A stretch of DNA of 64,000 nucleotides from Gigaspora rosea (GCA_003550325.1 QKWP01000141.1:133572-197571), one strand, 5' to 3'. Positions 1 through 11,555 are shown, counted from the first letter of the stretch. Notes: generated by a model from the letters alone, not told the origin. Translations and numbers: made by a program.

Positions 1-4
1 CTTT

Positions 5-690
5 GAAATATTATTTTCGAATGATATAAATTATTCTAATTTTTAGGAACCCATTAGGAAACGTAAAAATATTTTGAAAAAAATAGCAAAGTTTAAATAT
101 TTAATATAGTTGTAATTATATCAAAATTATTTAATATTTTATAAGTATTTTTTAGACATATAAAAGGCCAAGTGTGGGTAAGAAAAAAAGATTTATAAGA
201 TATTTCAATTTATTTCAAGCACATTCGAATTTTTGCAATACTATTAAATTGAAAATTTAGAAACCTCTAAAAAAGAGCGGAAAGATCAGAAAAAATTTCC
301 AGAAGATCTAAAAGAAGATAATGATTCTAATAATGTCAAAAAAGTATAAATTGTTTTTAATTAATTTAATTAAATTCGAAATATTATTCCTAATTATATA
401 AATTATTCTAATTATATAGGAGCCAGTTAGAAAAAATAAAAATGTTTCAAAGAAATTCAGCAAGGTTTAAATATTTAATATAGTTGTAATTATGTCAAAA
501 TTATTTAATATTTATAAATATTTTTTTAGATATATAAAAGGCCAGAGTGGATAAGAAAAAAAGATTTATAAGTTATTTCGAATTATTTCAAACTCTTTCA
601 ATAATATCAAAACTATTAAATTGATTTGAAAATTTAGAAACCTCCGAAATAAAGCAAGATGATTAGAAAAATTTGTCAAATGATTCGAAA
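5..690. repeat. Two-copy tandem repeat, unit about 373 bp
   Basis: The sequence starting GAAATATTATT near base 5 recurs near base 378, and the two copies align along most of their length (AGGAxCCxxTTAGxAAA, then a GTTTAAATATTTAATATAG stretch, then ATATAAAAGGCCA). In both copies a block after an AG is followed by a GTTTAAAT...TTTTTTAG stretch that could be a small intron, so this may be a duplicated exon-intron block. No open frame is long enough to name a product. The minus-strand 79-codon frame at 663-902 crosses the end of copy 2 and looks like chance. Confidence 0.7.
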
Positions 691-1430
691 GAAGCTGAAA
701 ATGAGCTGGAAGGTAATGATTCTAGAGCTCCCAGTTCCTCATCCTCAGATGATAATAATGATTCAAAAAAGAAAGAATGATAATTCGAAAAAGAAACAAA
801 TAATGATTTGAAAAAAGAAACAGATGAGTAAAAGTTTTTTGTTTTTAGTTTTGTTTTTTTTTTACACAAATAATGCTGCATTTTAATTTTTATATATAAC
901 ATTTAAAATTTTATAATAAAGTTATTAAAAAATATAATTCTTTTTTTGAATTTTTGGTGTAGGGTTTTTTCTTGTTATAATTTGTTATTTGGTTAGAGCA
1001 GTGTCATTAATCACCTGATTATTTTTTATCAGAGACCTACTCTCTCTCTCTTCTATTTTGTTTTTTTTTTTGCATTTTTGTTTTCATTTTATTTTTTAGT
1101 TTCAATTCGTTTGTCTCATTTTTTTGTTTTAATTTGTTTTTTTCATTTTTATTTATTTATTTAATTTTTTTATGTTTTTTTTATTTATTTTTTATTTAAT
1201 TTTTTTTTCATTTTATTTTTATTTTGGCACTTTACAAGAACAACTTTTCAAAAAAACAAATAATGTTTCAAAACCATGTGCAAGCCAATCCAAACTTCTG
1301 ATACTTTGCAAGAACACACAACTGATGTCTCCAGCAATTTCTAAATTTCCAAGAATGCTTCTTTAAAGAATAAAGATTTAGTTAGGACTTTATTTATTTT
1401 TTTGTTTGATATAATTTGTTTTTGTATTTT

Positions 1431-1772
1431 TTTTTTTTTTTTNCCCAGAAGCGACCTGTCTCACTGACCGCCGCAGTGGCCAGAAATCTTCGCAGCCAAT
1501 TTTTGGACTGCTTGCGCCATGAGTTCATGTAGTATCTCGTAATATCCAGACTTAGGTCTCACATTACGTCTCATGACTTCAGTTATTCCAAATTGGGGTT
1601 CTAGCACAGCCCTCATCATGTGACCTTGATTGTCGATTGCTGCCCATTCTAGGATCCCTAATTTGGCCTAGCCCGGCTGGCTTTCTTAAAATCGCCGCCA
1701 CTTGGATTTGAACTGGCAACCTTGCGATTTGTGACCTTGGAGCATAACCGCTATGCTATCGGACCCAAGGTC
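1431..1772 (-). mobile_element. tRNA-derived SINE with 16-bp target-site duplication
   Basis: A GC-richer island in AT-rich DNA. Read on the minus strand it starts near 1772 with a tRNA-like head. An A-box match TAGCATAGCGG is followed about 40 nt later by a B-box match AGTTCAAATCC, the internal promoter of RNA polymerase III. A tRNA-unrelated body follows, and the element ends in a poly-A tract (plus-strand T run at 1431-1442, next to the N at 1443). The 16-mer TTTGTTTTTGTATTTT occurs exactly on both sides, at 1415-1430 and 1773-1788, as expected of target-primed insertion by LINE machinery. The head does not fold into a proper anticodon arm, so it is not a working tRNA gene. Family name unknown. 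Confidence 0.85.
1443..1443. other. Ambiguous base (N) in homopolymer
   Basis: A single N sits at the junction of the SINE poly-A tract and its body. It probably marks uncertain homopolymer length, so the tail length of the SINE cannot be trusted. Confidence 0.95.
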
Positions 1773-2561
1773 TTTGTTTTTGTATTTTGTTTTTTGTTTT
1801 TTAATTTGTTTTATTATTTTATTTTATTTCGGCACTTTGCAAGAAAAAAACTCTTACTTCCTAGCACTTTGCAAGAAAACCAAACCAGAGTTTTTCAGCA
1901 TTTCGCAACTTTTTTGGCATTTTGCAAGAACATTAACCAGCTTTTGCATTTCTGAATTTGCAAGAACACGAACTTTTACTTCAGAGAAATAAAGATTTGG
2001 GCTACATTTATTTTTTTATAGTTGCTTACACTTTTTGTTCTTATTTTTTTAATTTTTATTTTATTTTAATTATTCCTGATCATTTCGAAACTTTGCGACT
2101 TTTCTGGCACTTTACAAGAAAACCAGCTTTAACTTCCCTAGCACTTTGCAAGAACATACTAAATTTCTCTGACAATTTGCAAGAACACTAACACTTTTGG
2201 GAAATGATTTTTTTATTTTTTTTTACTTTTTAGAAGTATTTGGAAAAGATGCAAGAACACCAACACTCCTGAGAAATATTTTTTTTATTTTTTTCACTTC
2301 TTTGAAATATTTGGAAAAAAAGAGCAAAATAAAGATTAAAGCCAAAACAAAAATAGTCAAAGTGAAGACAATAGAAAACAAAGAAGTGAAGATAATAGCT
2401 AACTGTAGAGTAAGCAAAAATAAGTGTGAAGGGCTAGTTTTTTGTATATAGTAATAGAATAGATGCGACAAAGTGCGAATATAGTTTAAAATATTTGTGA
2501 TAATATAAATATAATACTATATAATAATGCAATATATAATAAAATATGTAATATTAATTAA

Positions 2562-3078
2562 GGGTAGAGGGTACGTAGATTATTTTTATATAGTTTTTAT
2601 ATAGTATTTTGAAATTTTCATATAAAATTGATATATGCAACTAATAAAACTTTTTTAAATTACAACTAATTTTTATTAAAATTTTACAAAATATAAATAA
2701 AACAATTTATCTATTATGGTAAAATTTTGAACTATTATTATATTTTAAAAAAATATACTTGTATATATCATAAAGTTTTTCTGGATTGGCTAAAATTTTT
2801 CTGGGTTGCACAAAATTGCTAATGCTGATTGGTCAATTTACGTAAATTTATAAGTTAGTTTTATTACTAAATTTTAATACCCAATCTTTAAAATTTTATA
2901 TTTTACTGAGTTTTTAACCAATTTTAATGATTTTACTATAATTAGAATCAGAAAAGCCTGCTCTACAAACTTGGCTTAAAATATAATTAGTTTATTTATT
3001 ATAATTTTTCATAAAATTAAATATAAAAAAAATTTACCATTAAGTTTATATATAATTTTAAAATAGTACCCTCTACCC
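2562..3078. mobile_element. TTAA-flanked MITE, copy 1
   Basis: Terminal inverted repeats GGGTAGAGGGTAC...GTACCCTCTACCC are bordered by TTAA on both sides (2558-2561 and 3079-3082). The interior is AT-rich and non-coding. The same ends occur at 31800-32170 and 37117-37623. TTAA targets are typical of piggyBac-type transposases, but the first bases (GGG) differ from classical piggyBac ends (CCC), so the superfamily is not certain. Confidence 0.8.
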
Positions 3079-3476
3079 TTAAAAAATGTATTTAATAAAT
3101 GTAAAATATAATATATAATAATAATAAATAAAAAATATAAAATTTTTTATTAAATTGCGAAACTGTATAAAATATTGCAAAAACCTGTAAAAAAGCATGT
3201 TTATGTGAATATATATATCGTTTATTTATTTTTTAAAAAATTTTAAAAATTTGTGAAAATTTGCAAAATACTGCGAAACAATACAAAATGATTACAAAAT
3301 ATGCAATATTACCTCCTGTGACCCTTTTAAGGAATAATTTGCATTTTTTTAATTTGGTCCATTTCACAATATTTCGCAATATACTTCGAAATATTTCAAA
3401 ATAATAACCGTAATATAACTATAATATAATGTAATATATTACTTAATATACCACACAATCATAAGTTTTTGTTATA

Positions 3477-3716
3477 TGGGGTCTTTGTCTTGAAAAACGA
3501 CTTTACGGGGCTATGTAGATCTTATGAATAAAAATTAAAATTTCTAGCCATCCAATAATTCAATTCAAATAACTTTTTTTTATTTTGTAGAACTCACTAA
3601 ACTCTACAAAATAAAAAAAGTTTATTTGAATTGAATTACTTGATAGCTAGAAATTTTAATTTTTATTCATAAGATCTACATAGCCCCGTAAGGTCATTTT
3701 CAAGGCAAAGACCCCA
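3477..3716. mobile_element. Foldback MITE with TA target
   Basis: An almost complete palindrome. The left arm starts TGGGGTCTTTGTCTTGAAAA and its reverse complement ends the element, with arms of about 110 bp and a short loop near 3595. TA flanks both ends (3475-3476 and 3717-3718), as for Tc1/mariner-type elements. No coding capacity. Confidence 0.8.
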
Positions 3717-3729
3717 TATTACAAGCTGT

Positions 3730-4925
3730 AATAACTTACGTAAGATTACATATATATAATTCACTGATGAATCACAAAGCATTAGATAATTTTTTCAAAT
3801 ATTTAAGTATCTATTATACTGTGTTAATTTTATTAATTAATTAAATACACATTAGACTATTCATATTTTATATTTTAGTTAGAGCAGGTCAAAATTTCAT
3901 AATATGGTCAATGGTCAACCTTTTTATATAGAACTGATATTCATTATAGTTAGCCTTTAAAGTTGATTATAATTGAAATTTTGTTAGTAGAAAGTTAGTA
4001 TCTAAATGAAGTATTGAAAAATCGGAAATTTTTATTTGAGGAACCAATGCACACATAATGACAAATTATTTAAACTTTTTTTTATATTTATATTTTTTTT
4101 ATTTTTGTTTATTATTTTTTTATTATTCTATTTTTTTTATTATTTTTATTATTTATTGTCACAGTGTTGCATAATACCCATGTGACTAGTAATTAGATAT
4201 GCATGTAATGTTCGAATGCTATTGAGTAATTATAATTCATTAGAAATTAGTATAATTAATAAATGAATTATTCAATATGTATAGAAATTGGGTGTGTAGT
4301 ATACTAAGTATATCAAAACTATATATGTATTATATAAAAATTTACTATAGATTTTTTTTTTTTGAGATGTTGTTTAACAATATTAAATATGAAGTATTTT
4401 GAATTCTTTAATTGGAACTAGTATTTATTCTTTAATACACAAGTTCAAACTTTTATTTAGATGCACAACCTTTAAAATTTATTGCTTCAAATCCAAATTT
4501 TGTACAGATAAATATTAAGTTCCAAAAAATAAAGTTTCAAAGCAAAGTTTGTATTTTAGTTGAAAAAATTGCCAGTTTATTCAATTTTGTTAAATTAATT
4601 TAAGTAAAAATTTGCTTGTTTAAAAAAAGAGACAGAAAGAAAGTTTGTTTCCAATAAAGGTAAAAAAAATCTCATAACTTTATAAAAATTATATATAAAT
4701 TTTTAGTTAAGAAACAACCAATACATCTAAAGAAATGAAGCATGATTTTATATATAAAAAATATATTATATACTTTATTAATTAATAAACAATTAAAACT
4801 AGTATTAAAAATTGGCAAAAAGGAAATGCTGACCCATCACCATGGCGACCCTATATGATCGACCAATCATTTTTTAGATTGGCAATCATATATAAAAAAA
4901 TTTTATTTTCGTTATTAGAGTTGTT
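3730..4925. other. AT-rich gene-free stretch
   Basis: Dominated by A/T runs. Small T-rich microsatellite-like blocks occur at 4075-4150. I see no gene, RNA or clear mobile-element end here. Confidence 0.6.
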
Positions 4926-4929
4926 ATTA

Positions 4930-6760
4930 TTCTTAGGTAGGTCTTTGTGTTGCCTCTTGGGGTAGGTAGGTCTTCGCTTCGCTTGAAGTTTTTTTAGCTT
5001 TTTGGCATTCTTACTTTTTTTTTTTGTACTGTATATATTCTTTTTTTCCTTTTTAGCATACTAACGTTCTTTTTCTTTTTCTTTTAGGTTTTTAGGCTTC
5101 CACATTTCTTTTGGCGTTTATGGTGTGAATCTTCAGGTATGTCTTCGCTTCGCTTTCTGGAGTTTCTTTTCAACGTTTTTGGCATATTTTTTTGTATATA
5201 TTCTTTTTTTTCTTAGCATTTCTTTCTTTTTCAGGTTTCTAGGTTCTTCCACGTTTTCGTTTATGGTGTGGGTCTTTGGGTATATTTTCGCTTCAATTTC
5301 TTTTCAGTGTTCTTGCTTTTTTTTGGGGAGTATATTTTCTTTTCTTTAGCGTTTTAGCATACTAATATTCTTTTTCTTTTTCTTTCAGGTTTCTAGGCTT
5401 CTTTTACGCTTCTTTTAGCGTTTATGGTGTGAATCTTCAGGTATGTCTTTACTTCGCTTTCTGGAGTTTCTTTTCGACGTTCTTTACATTTTTTTTTTGT
5501 ATATATTCTTTTTTTTCAGCATTTTTTCTTTTTTAGGTTTCTAGGTTCTTCCACGTTTATTTCAGTGTTTATGGTGTGGGTCTTTGGGTATGTCTACGCT
5601 TCACTTTCTTTTCGGTGTTCTTGCTTTTTTTTTGGGGGTATATTTTTTTTCTTTAGCGTTATAGCATACTAATATTCTTTTTCTTTCTCTTTCAGGTTTT
5701 TAAACTTCTTCCACGTTTCTTTTAGCATTTATGGTGTGGATCTTTAGGTATGTCTTCACTTTACTTCCTGGTGTTTCTTTTCGACGTTCTTTGCGTTTCT
5801 TTTTTTTTTCTTATTTTTTGTATTTTTGTGTTTTAGCATACTTCCTTTTTTTTCTTTTCAGGATTCTAGGTTTCTTCTCGTTGCTGTTGGCATTTAGGTA
5901 ACTTTTTGCTTCGCTTCTGAAGTTTCTTTTTGGCATTTTTTTTGTATATATTTTTTGTTTTCAGCATTTAGTATACTAATGTTCTTTTTCTTTCTCTTTC
6001 AGGTTTCTAGACTTCTTTTACGTCTCTTTTGGCGTTTATGATGTGGATCTTTAGGTATGTCTTTGCTTCGCTTCCTGGAGTTTCTTTTCGATGTTCTTTG
6101 CAGTTTTTTTTTGTATATATTCTTTTTTTTCTTTAGCATTTTTAGTATACTAACTTTCTTTTTCTTTCTTTTTCAGGTTTCTAGGCTTTTTCCACGTTTC
6201 TTTCGGCACTTATAGTATGTGTCTTTAGGTATGTCTTCGCTTCGCTTCCTAGAGTTTTTTTTCGGTGCTTGCTTTTTTTTTGTATACATTTTTCTTTAAC
6301 GTTTTTAGCATACTAATATTTTTTTTTTTCTTTCAGTTTCTAGACTTCTTCCACGTTTCTTTCGACGTTTATAGTGTGGATCTTTAGATATGTCTTCGCT
6401 TCACTTCCTAGAGTTTCTTTTCGACGTTTTTTGCGTTTCTTTTTTTTCTTTTTCTTTTTTTTTTTTGCATTTTGTTTTAGCATACTTACCTTTTTTTTCT
6501 TTTCAGGTTTCTTCGTTGCTATCGGCGCTTAGTTAACTTTTTGCTTCGCTTCCTGAAGTTTCTTTTCGATGTTCTTTGCGTTTTTTTTTGTATATTTATT
6601 TTCTTTTAGCATTTTTAGTTACTAACATTCTTTTTCTTTCTTTTTCAAGTTTCTAGGCTTCTTCCACGTTTATTTTGGCATTTATAGTGTGGGTCTTTAG
6701 GTATGTCTTCGCTTCGCTTTCTGGAGTTTTTTTTCAGTATTTTTGCTTTTTTTTATATTC
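4930..6760 (+). repeat. Satellite with splice-site-like modules (11 exon-like blocks)
   Basis: A strongly T-rich tandem array with an alternating unit of about 150 bp (two types, about 310 bp per pair). In each unit a 36-52 nt block close to GTTTCTAGGCTTCTTCCACG...TATGGTGTGGATCTTTAG is followed by GTATGTCTTCGCTTCGC, an excellent 5' splice consensus. It is preceded by TACTAAC/TACTAAT, a pyrimidine tract and CAG, a canonical branch point and 3' splice site. Examples of exon-like blocks are 5088-5136 and 5235-5279. Joining the first blocks keeps a frame open for only two or three blocks before a stop, so a protein is unlikely. A spliced non-coding RNA or a repeat that arose from an intron-exon-intron duplication is more likely. 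Confidence 0.75.
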
Positions 6761-6769
6761 TTGTTTAGA

Positions 6770-6877
6770 ATGTTTAACGAAGTCGTTGTCGTTGGAGTCG
6801 CTGTAATTGGAGTTGCTGACGCCATTGGTACTGTCGCAAATCTGCCGTTAGTACGTTGTTGGAAAAGGCAATGTTAG
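6770..6877 (+). CDS. Possible 35-codon terminal exon after the satellite
   Basis: Directly after a TTGTTTAG that could be a 3' splice site, an ATG opens 35 codons with a valine/alanine/glycine-rich start (MFNEVVVVGVAVIGVADAIG) and ends at TAG. Base composition is less AT-rich than the surroundings. It may be the last exon of whatever transcript crosses the satellite at 4930-6760, or chance. No family recognised. Confidence 0.15.
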   Translation: MFNEVVVVGVAVIGVADAIGTVANLPLVRCWKRQC

Positions 6878-7005
6878 CATAGAATGTAGCACGATTGTTA
6901 GTATGGGGCGTAGCATAATAGTTAGTGGGGTGTATGAGATTTAGGGCATAGCTAGATGTGGCACGATATTAGTTTTTTCTTTTTTTTTTTGAGTTACAGT
7001 TTAAA

Positions 7006-7099
7006 TCGACCAATAAAAATCGATCATGTGATCACGTGATCAATTGGTTTTGATCAATCGATCACATGATCATGTAATCGATTTTTATTGGTTGATCAC
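7006..7099. repeat. Palindromic element with GATCATGTGATC core
   Basis: Arms GACCAATAAAAATCGATCAT and its approximate reverse complement surround a core of nested GATC palindromes (GATCATGTGATCACGTGATC). It is likely a small foldback MITE; target duplication not clear. Confidence 0.55.
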
Positions 7100-7141
7100 G
7101 GGGTCGCCATAAAATAACACCCTTAAAAATTAACGAACATA

Positions 7142-7212
7142 TGGGGTAAAGTCAATAAAAATGGGACAAATTTATTAGATAAATTTGTCCCATTTCTATT
7201 GACTTTACCTCA
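7142..7212. mobile_element. 71-bp foldback MITE with TA target
   Basis: Near-perfect hairpin: TGGGGTAAAGTCAATAAAAA... pairs with ...TTTCTATTGACTTTACCTCA around a TTAG loop. TA lies on both sides. Its first bases resemble those of the foldback at 3477-3716, so the two may share a transposase. Confidence 0.7.
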
Positions 7213-7214
7213 TA

Positions 7215-8691
7215 TATCCTTAAAAGTTAAGTTTTGTTTACTCACTTATACTTACTATAGTAAATGTCATATTATCAATATTCTCACAATCTGTTATTTC
7301 ATCATATGAACAAAATGATTGGTAAAAATGTACAGATTACTTGAACAGAATGATAATTTTATTATAAGAAGAAAGAATGCTTTATGATAATACTTTCTTA
7401 TAAATGGTAAACAATGTATTAGTCACAGTACGACTCCGAATAATCTATATGAGGTTATATTTGAGCATCATAGTAAAAATTTTTTTGGTTAGCACTTTTT
7501 GTTTGGATATATAAGCTACATTTCAAATATTAGATTGAACTTTTACCTATTTCTAACTTTTTTTGAAATATACTGTCTCTAAAAAAAAACAAAAATATAT
7601 AATTATGTTTTTTAAAAAAAATAAAAAAATAAAAAAACCCGAATTACGTTTTCTAAAAAAAAAATACCAAAAAAAATTTTTTAAAAAATTTTTTATGCCT
7701 ATATGATCCATATCCTAATATAGATCACAAATATATACTACAAAATAAAAAAAACTCAAAAAAAAACCTCTCTGTTTTGATTAATTTTATCTAATTTTTG
7801 TATTTTTCTGATATTTGCATTTTTCCAATTTTGATATTTATTATGCCCTGGATTTTTCATTAGCACATTTCAAAATAAGATTTATAAAAATTAACCTATT
7901 AGCATTCTTTTAAATATATCTTTTTTGCCATTTAACTGTTTTCAAATATAACCTTTTTCTCTAATACCTACTTTTCAAATACTGTATAACCTTTTTTAAA
8001 AAAATGCACTTTATTAGCAATTTTTCAAACATGACATCACATAGATTGTTCAGGTCCTATCACAGTCGATTATAATCACAATTGATTGTTTAGCGATAAT
8101 CATCACTAAGGGGCAACAATTTTTAATAATTTATATTTTTTGATTATTATTAAAAATTAATTAATATAAACCAATGTCTATAAGTGAAAATACTTTCAGC
8201 ACTAGCTCAGCTCTTTGCAGTGCCCATGCTGCTCTTTCATAGACATGTGCTAGAGCTAGATAGAGTGCTTTTGATGCAACTAGTTGAATTTGATGAAATC
8301 CAAAATTACCAAAAAAAGTTAACTTGACAAAAATCTATTTTCAAAATTAACCGAGAATACAACCAAACCTTCGCAAAAAGGTAATTTAGTATAGCACCAA
8401 ATGATGACAATTGTTTCTAAGTGCTAACTAACGTATTTTAATTGTGTTAGGCTTGAGGAATAATTACAAATAATGAATACGGCCTTTTCTTTAATAGTAA
8501 CTCTTATAGTTGGTTAGAAACTAACTTTGATCTATCAACAATTCAAAAAACTGGGCTAAGCATGGTGTCACATGACACAGCTCACATGATTAGCAGAATC
8601 GCCAATAAAAAACAAATCTGCCAAATGTGACTTGCCTCAATCACCAATCGGAGTGCTGGCACAGGGTCACAAGTGTGTTACAAGCCGCATA
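7215..8691. other. AT-rich gene-free stretch
   Basis: Homopolymer A/T runs around 7560-7990 and otherwise unique AT-rich DNA. I see no gene. Confidence 0.5.
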
Positions 8692-8792
8692 TTAGGGTGT
8701 CCAGGATTATGCGATGCGATGAGGTAAATTATGCGGGCGAATTGAGGTTGATTATGCGATGGATGATTATGCGCATAATCCTGGACACCCTA
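8692..8792. mobile_element. 101-bp hAT-type MITE with 8-bp target duplication
   Basis: Perfect 21-bp terminal inverted repeats (TAGGGTGTCCAGGATTATGC plus G, and its reverse complement) and an exact 8-bp duplication CCGCATAT at 8684-8691 and 8793-8800. TAGGGTG-type ends with 8-bp duplications are the hallmark of hAT elements. Internal sequence is a series of ATTATGCG/TGAGG variants with no coding capacity. Confidence 0.9.
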
Positions 8793-9189
8793 CCGCATAT
8801 GGCTCAAACCATCACACGAAAAAGCCACCTAAAAAATATGCCATAAATACCAAGACCCCAAACCCTACAAACTCTGTTCTAAAAAAGTCAAAAAACTTCA
8901 TTTGCTCCACCCAAACCCTCCACAATTAGTAAGACTTTGCTGTTTATGTTTTAAACCATTTTTATGTTTTAATTGAAACTGTTTTTTTTTACCATTCCTA
9001 ATAGAGAGGTCAAAATGTATCACATGAACAAATGTTTTGTTGGATCAATTTCCAAACTATCAAAAATAGAGCCACGCGTATAGAATAAATAAATTCATCT
9101 GAATGGAATATTCATATGCAAGATAGCTCTTTCTCTTTTTCTTCTGCTAAAGAAAATATCATTTACAGAATTATTTGGATCTAATTTTT

Positions 9190-10036
9190 TATTTAATTTC
9201 TGAATCGTGTTTAATTTTTAATCATTTAGTGTTCACACACATAACCACCCATAACCAAATAATTTCAAGCACCCGATTCAGGAATTCTTACAATGAATAT
9301 GAGAATTCTTTCAAAATTTATTTGTCTGAAGTTAACATAGAACCAAGCTCTTCAACTAGACCTAGCTAATCTGAAGTTAACATAGAACCAAGCTCTTCAA
9401 CTAGACCTAGCCGATCTGAAGTTATAAATTACAATAAGGTTCAATACTGTATTTACTTTAATTTCAAATTAATATTTTTATTTAATTTTTTATTGTATCT
9501 GATGAATATTTTGAAAATATTCATTTCGTTTAAATATTAAAAAGGTGCTAAACGATAAAGTAATTGATGAAAATGAATGTAAATCGGAGGAAGTTCACAG
9601 TACCAGACAAAGAGCAATCATTCTGATGAATGGTCTAGAAGTAAAAGAATCAAATTGCAGAATTCGATCATCAGATTGGACATAATTTCGAAAAATAAAA
9701 TGACAACAAAGTTCAACAGTAATGATATGCTTGCACAATGAATGCTATGTAGTCCTGGGGATTTCAGTATAGACATTCTTGTCACATACAAAAGAAAGAC
9801 TTTTTTTGTACAGTGCAAAAGTCAAATTGATCCAATATCAATAGGTGTTATTCAACGTACGTATCTCAGTTTGACGAATCGATGACCTATATTTTGTTAT
9901 ATAATAGTGAAAAGTTGGAGAATCTTTTAACTAAGTGCTAAAGCTTGGGTAAATAATGTATGGCCTGATGTAAATATTTTAAATGATACAAATGTTATTG
10001 ACTTCATTAAGGATTTCATTGATAATAGAATGTAAA
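9190..10036 (+). pseudogene. Decayed gene with Mrr-like (PD-(D/E)xK) nuclease domain
   Basis: A broken multi-exon gene. An early exon (about 9268-9435) carries two 43-bp repeats encoding EVNIEPSSSTRPS. A second exon follows an AAAAAG acceptor near 9542 (VLNDKVIDENECKSEE...). At 9751-9870 the frame reads GDFSIDILVTYKRKTFFVQC then K, matching the Mrr / restriction-endonuclease-like core: the Asp of GxxxID, then QxK on the next strand. A last exon with VNNVWPDVNILNDTNVIDFI ends at TAA near 10036. Stops at 9739 and 9369 and frame changes between blocks show that it is no longer functional. Mrr-like nuclease proteins are an expanded family in Rhizophagus-type fungi (recalled, not checked). The family assignment is good; exon limits are approximate. 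Confidence 0.6.
9327..9412 (+). repeat. Tandem 43-bp coding repeat, two copies
   Basis: CTGAAGTTAACATAGAACCA...CTAGACCTAGC occurs twice back to back, then a truncated third start (CTGAAGTTA). It lies in the first recognisable exon of the Mrr-like pseudogene. A one-base difference puts a stop (TAA) between the copies. Confidence 0.85.
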
Positions 10037-10039
10037 TAA

Positions 10040-11555
10040 GAAGTGTGTTTTACGCTACCATTGTAAATATTTTTCATTTAAATAAAATTTATTGCATCGA
10101 CATATCAAGACATCCTGCTACACATTTAGTTTTTATTTGTTACTGGTAATTCTATAAATATATCTCTCATTTTGGTACGGTTTATCCATATAATATAATG
10201 GGTAGTATAAAGGTCATTTATTTCAATGTATTCGATAATTTGTTAAAATCTAAAGCCTAATTATAGTTGCATAGTATTCTGTAATGTGGAATGTTTTTTT
10301 TTATTCATTTACAGAGTGAATTGAGATCTTAATTTTGTACAATGCATGATAAAGATAAAACTATAGTTAAAACTTTAAATCTGAAGATTATTTATAGTTA
10401 GAATTAATTGTATATAATAAAAAAACCATTAATGCAACATAAAAAATATTATTGATGGATTGGGTAATTTTTCGATCTGATAAACCTTCTAAATTTTTTC
10501 AACGCGAAGATCCTTTGAAAATATCATATTTCAATTCAACCAGAGATATACATATCGTTATGGTCTTAAAGTACTGCTGTGGTGTAATTTTTATGTCAGT
10601 CACCTGATCTTAAATTACGTATCTACAGTATCTTATATATCAATTTATCGATTGTTTTTTTGTATCAATTATTCCCGAAGTCACAAACTTAACCGAATTG
10701 GCCGAAAATCGTTCGGCCAATTTTTACAGGCGTCCCAGGAATTATGATAATAAAAGCTGTGAAAACATAGTAAATTGTATTTTCTGGTCGTGCGGGCCGG
10801 CAAAATAGACAATTTATCAGGCCCGTCAAGCCTCTCATTATCAAACTCATATTCGTGAGTGTAAGTAATAATTTTTGATTAGCAATAGTCGCAGATTAGT
10901 ATTAGAGTTGGTTATTATTAGAATCAAAGGCAATTATCATATTAAATGATGAGCTTGTGCAATTTTTCTTACAAATCAGATTCTTATTAATTTCCAAGCA
11001 AATCAAACTTTTTTCATTTCCTTTTTTCTTGTTAGTATATTAATAGTATATTTTTCACATTTTTACAAGGTACTGGTTTTTTTCTTGAGGTTTTATCATG
11101 TATTTTTTTTTCTCTAGAGCCTTTTTAATGAAAGAATACTCTTCAAACAAATTAGAAAGTAACGTGTTGACTTAGAAATTGATCCGCCAATTTTCTGCGC
11201 CACGAGTCTTACATGCAATTTGTATTATCGTTATTACATCACATAATAATAAGCAAACTAAAATAAAATAAACAGCATCTTAAATTCTTATAGTGATGCA
11301 AGCAAAATTTTTTAGAAATTCTATCACAATTTACGTTTTAACAATCGCTGATTGTTAAAGACAAGAAAAAAAAAAGAATATTTTATAATTTAAAATTTAT
11401 CTTACATCATAACACTTTTTAATGATCGTATAAAAATTATCAATTATATATTAAATTAATAGTCGAACTCAGTTTTAATTAATTGTCAATGAAAATAATT
11501 TAACAGATCATGTGAGTTCATTGTACGATGAAAAAAATCGTCTCGACGATCCTTT
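10040..11555. other. Gene-free stretch
   Basis: No coding frame or repeat unit that I can support. A small hairpin TTGGCCGAA...TTCGGCCAA lies near 10698-10722, and a GC-richer patch occurs at 10720-10850. Confidence 0.5.

Larger units (their letters stand above)
1160..2200. repeat. T-rich region with dispersed GCACTTTGCAAGAAC motifs
   Basis: A motif close to GCACTTTGCAAGAACA appears about ten times (near 1225, 1300, 1832, 1862, 1918, 1955, 2108, 2140, 2172). The copies are separated by T-rich stretches and by the recurring phrase AATAAAGATTT...TTTATTTATTTT. Before the SINE at 1431-1772 landed, this was probably a degenerate tandem repeat of about 250 bp. No coding frame is convincing. Confidence 0.6.

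Noticed and set aside
1690-1772. tRNA gene on the minus strand
   Set aside because: A and B boxes are present but the anticodon arm does not pair and the unit continues into a SINE body with poly-A and target duplications.
2197-2471. Overlapping plus and minus frames of about 83 codons
   Set aside because: Low-complexity Lys/Ile or Phe/Ile runs from an A/T-rich stretch; no homology recognised.
5125-5349. 74-codon frame rich in Phe/Ser
   Set aside because: Chance frame in the T-rich splice-signal satellite; it crosses exon-like and intron-like parts alike.
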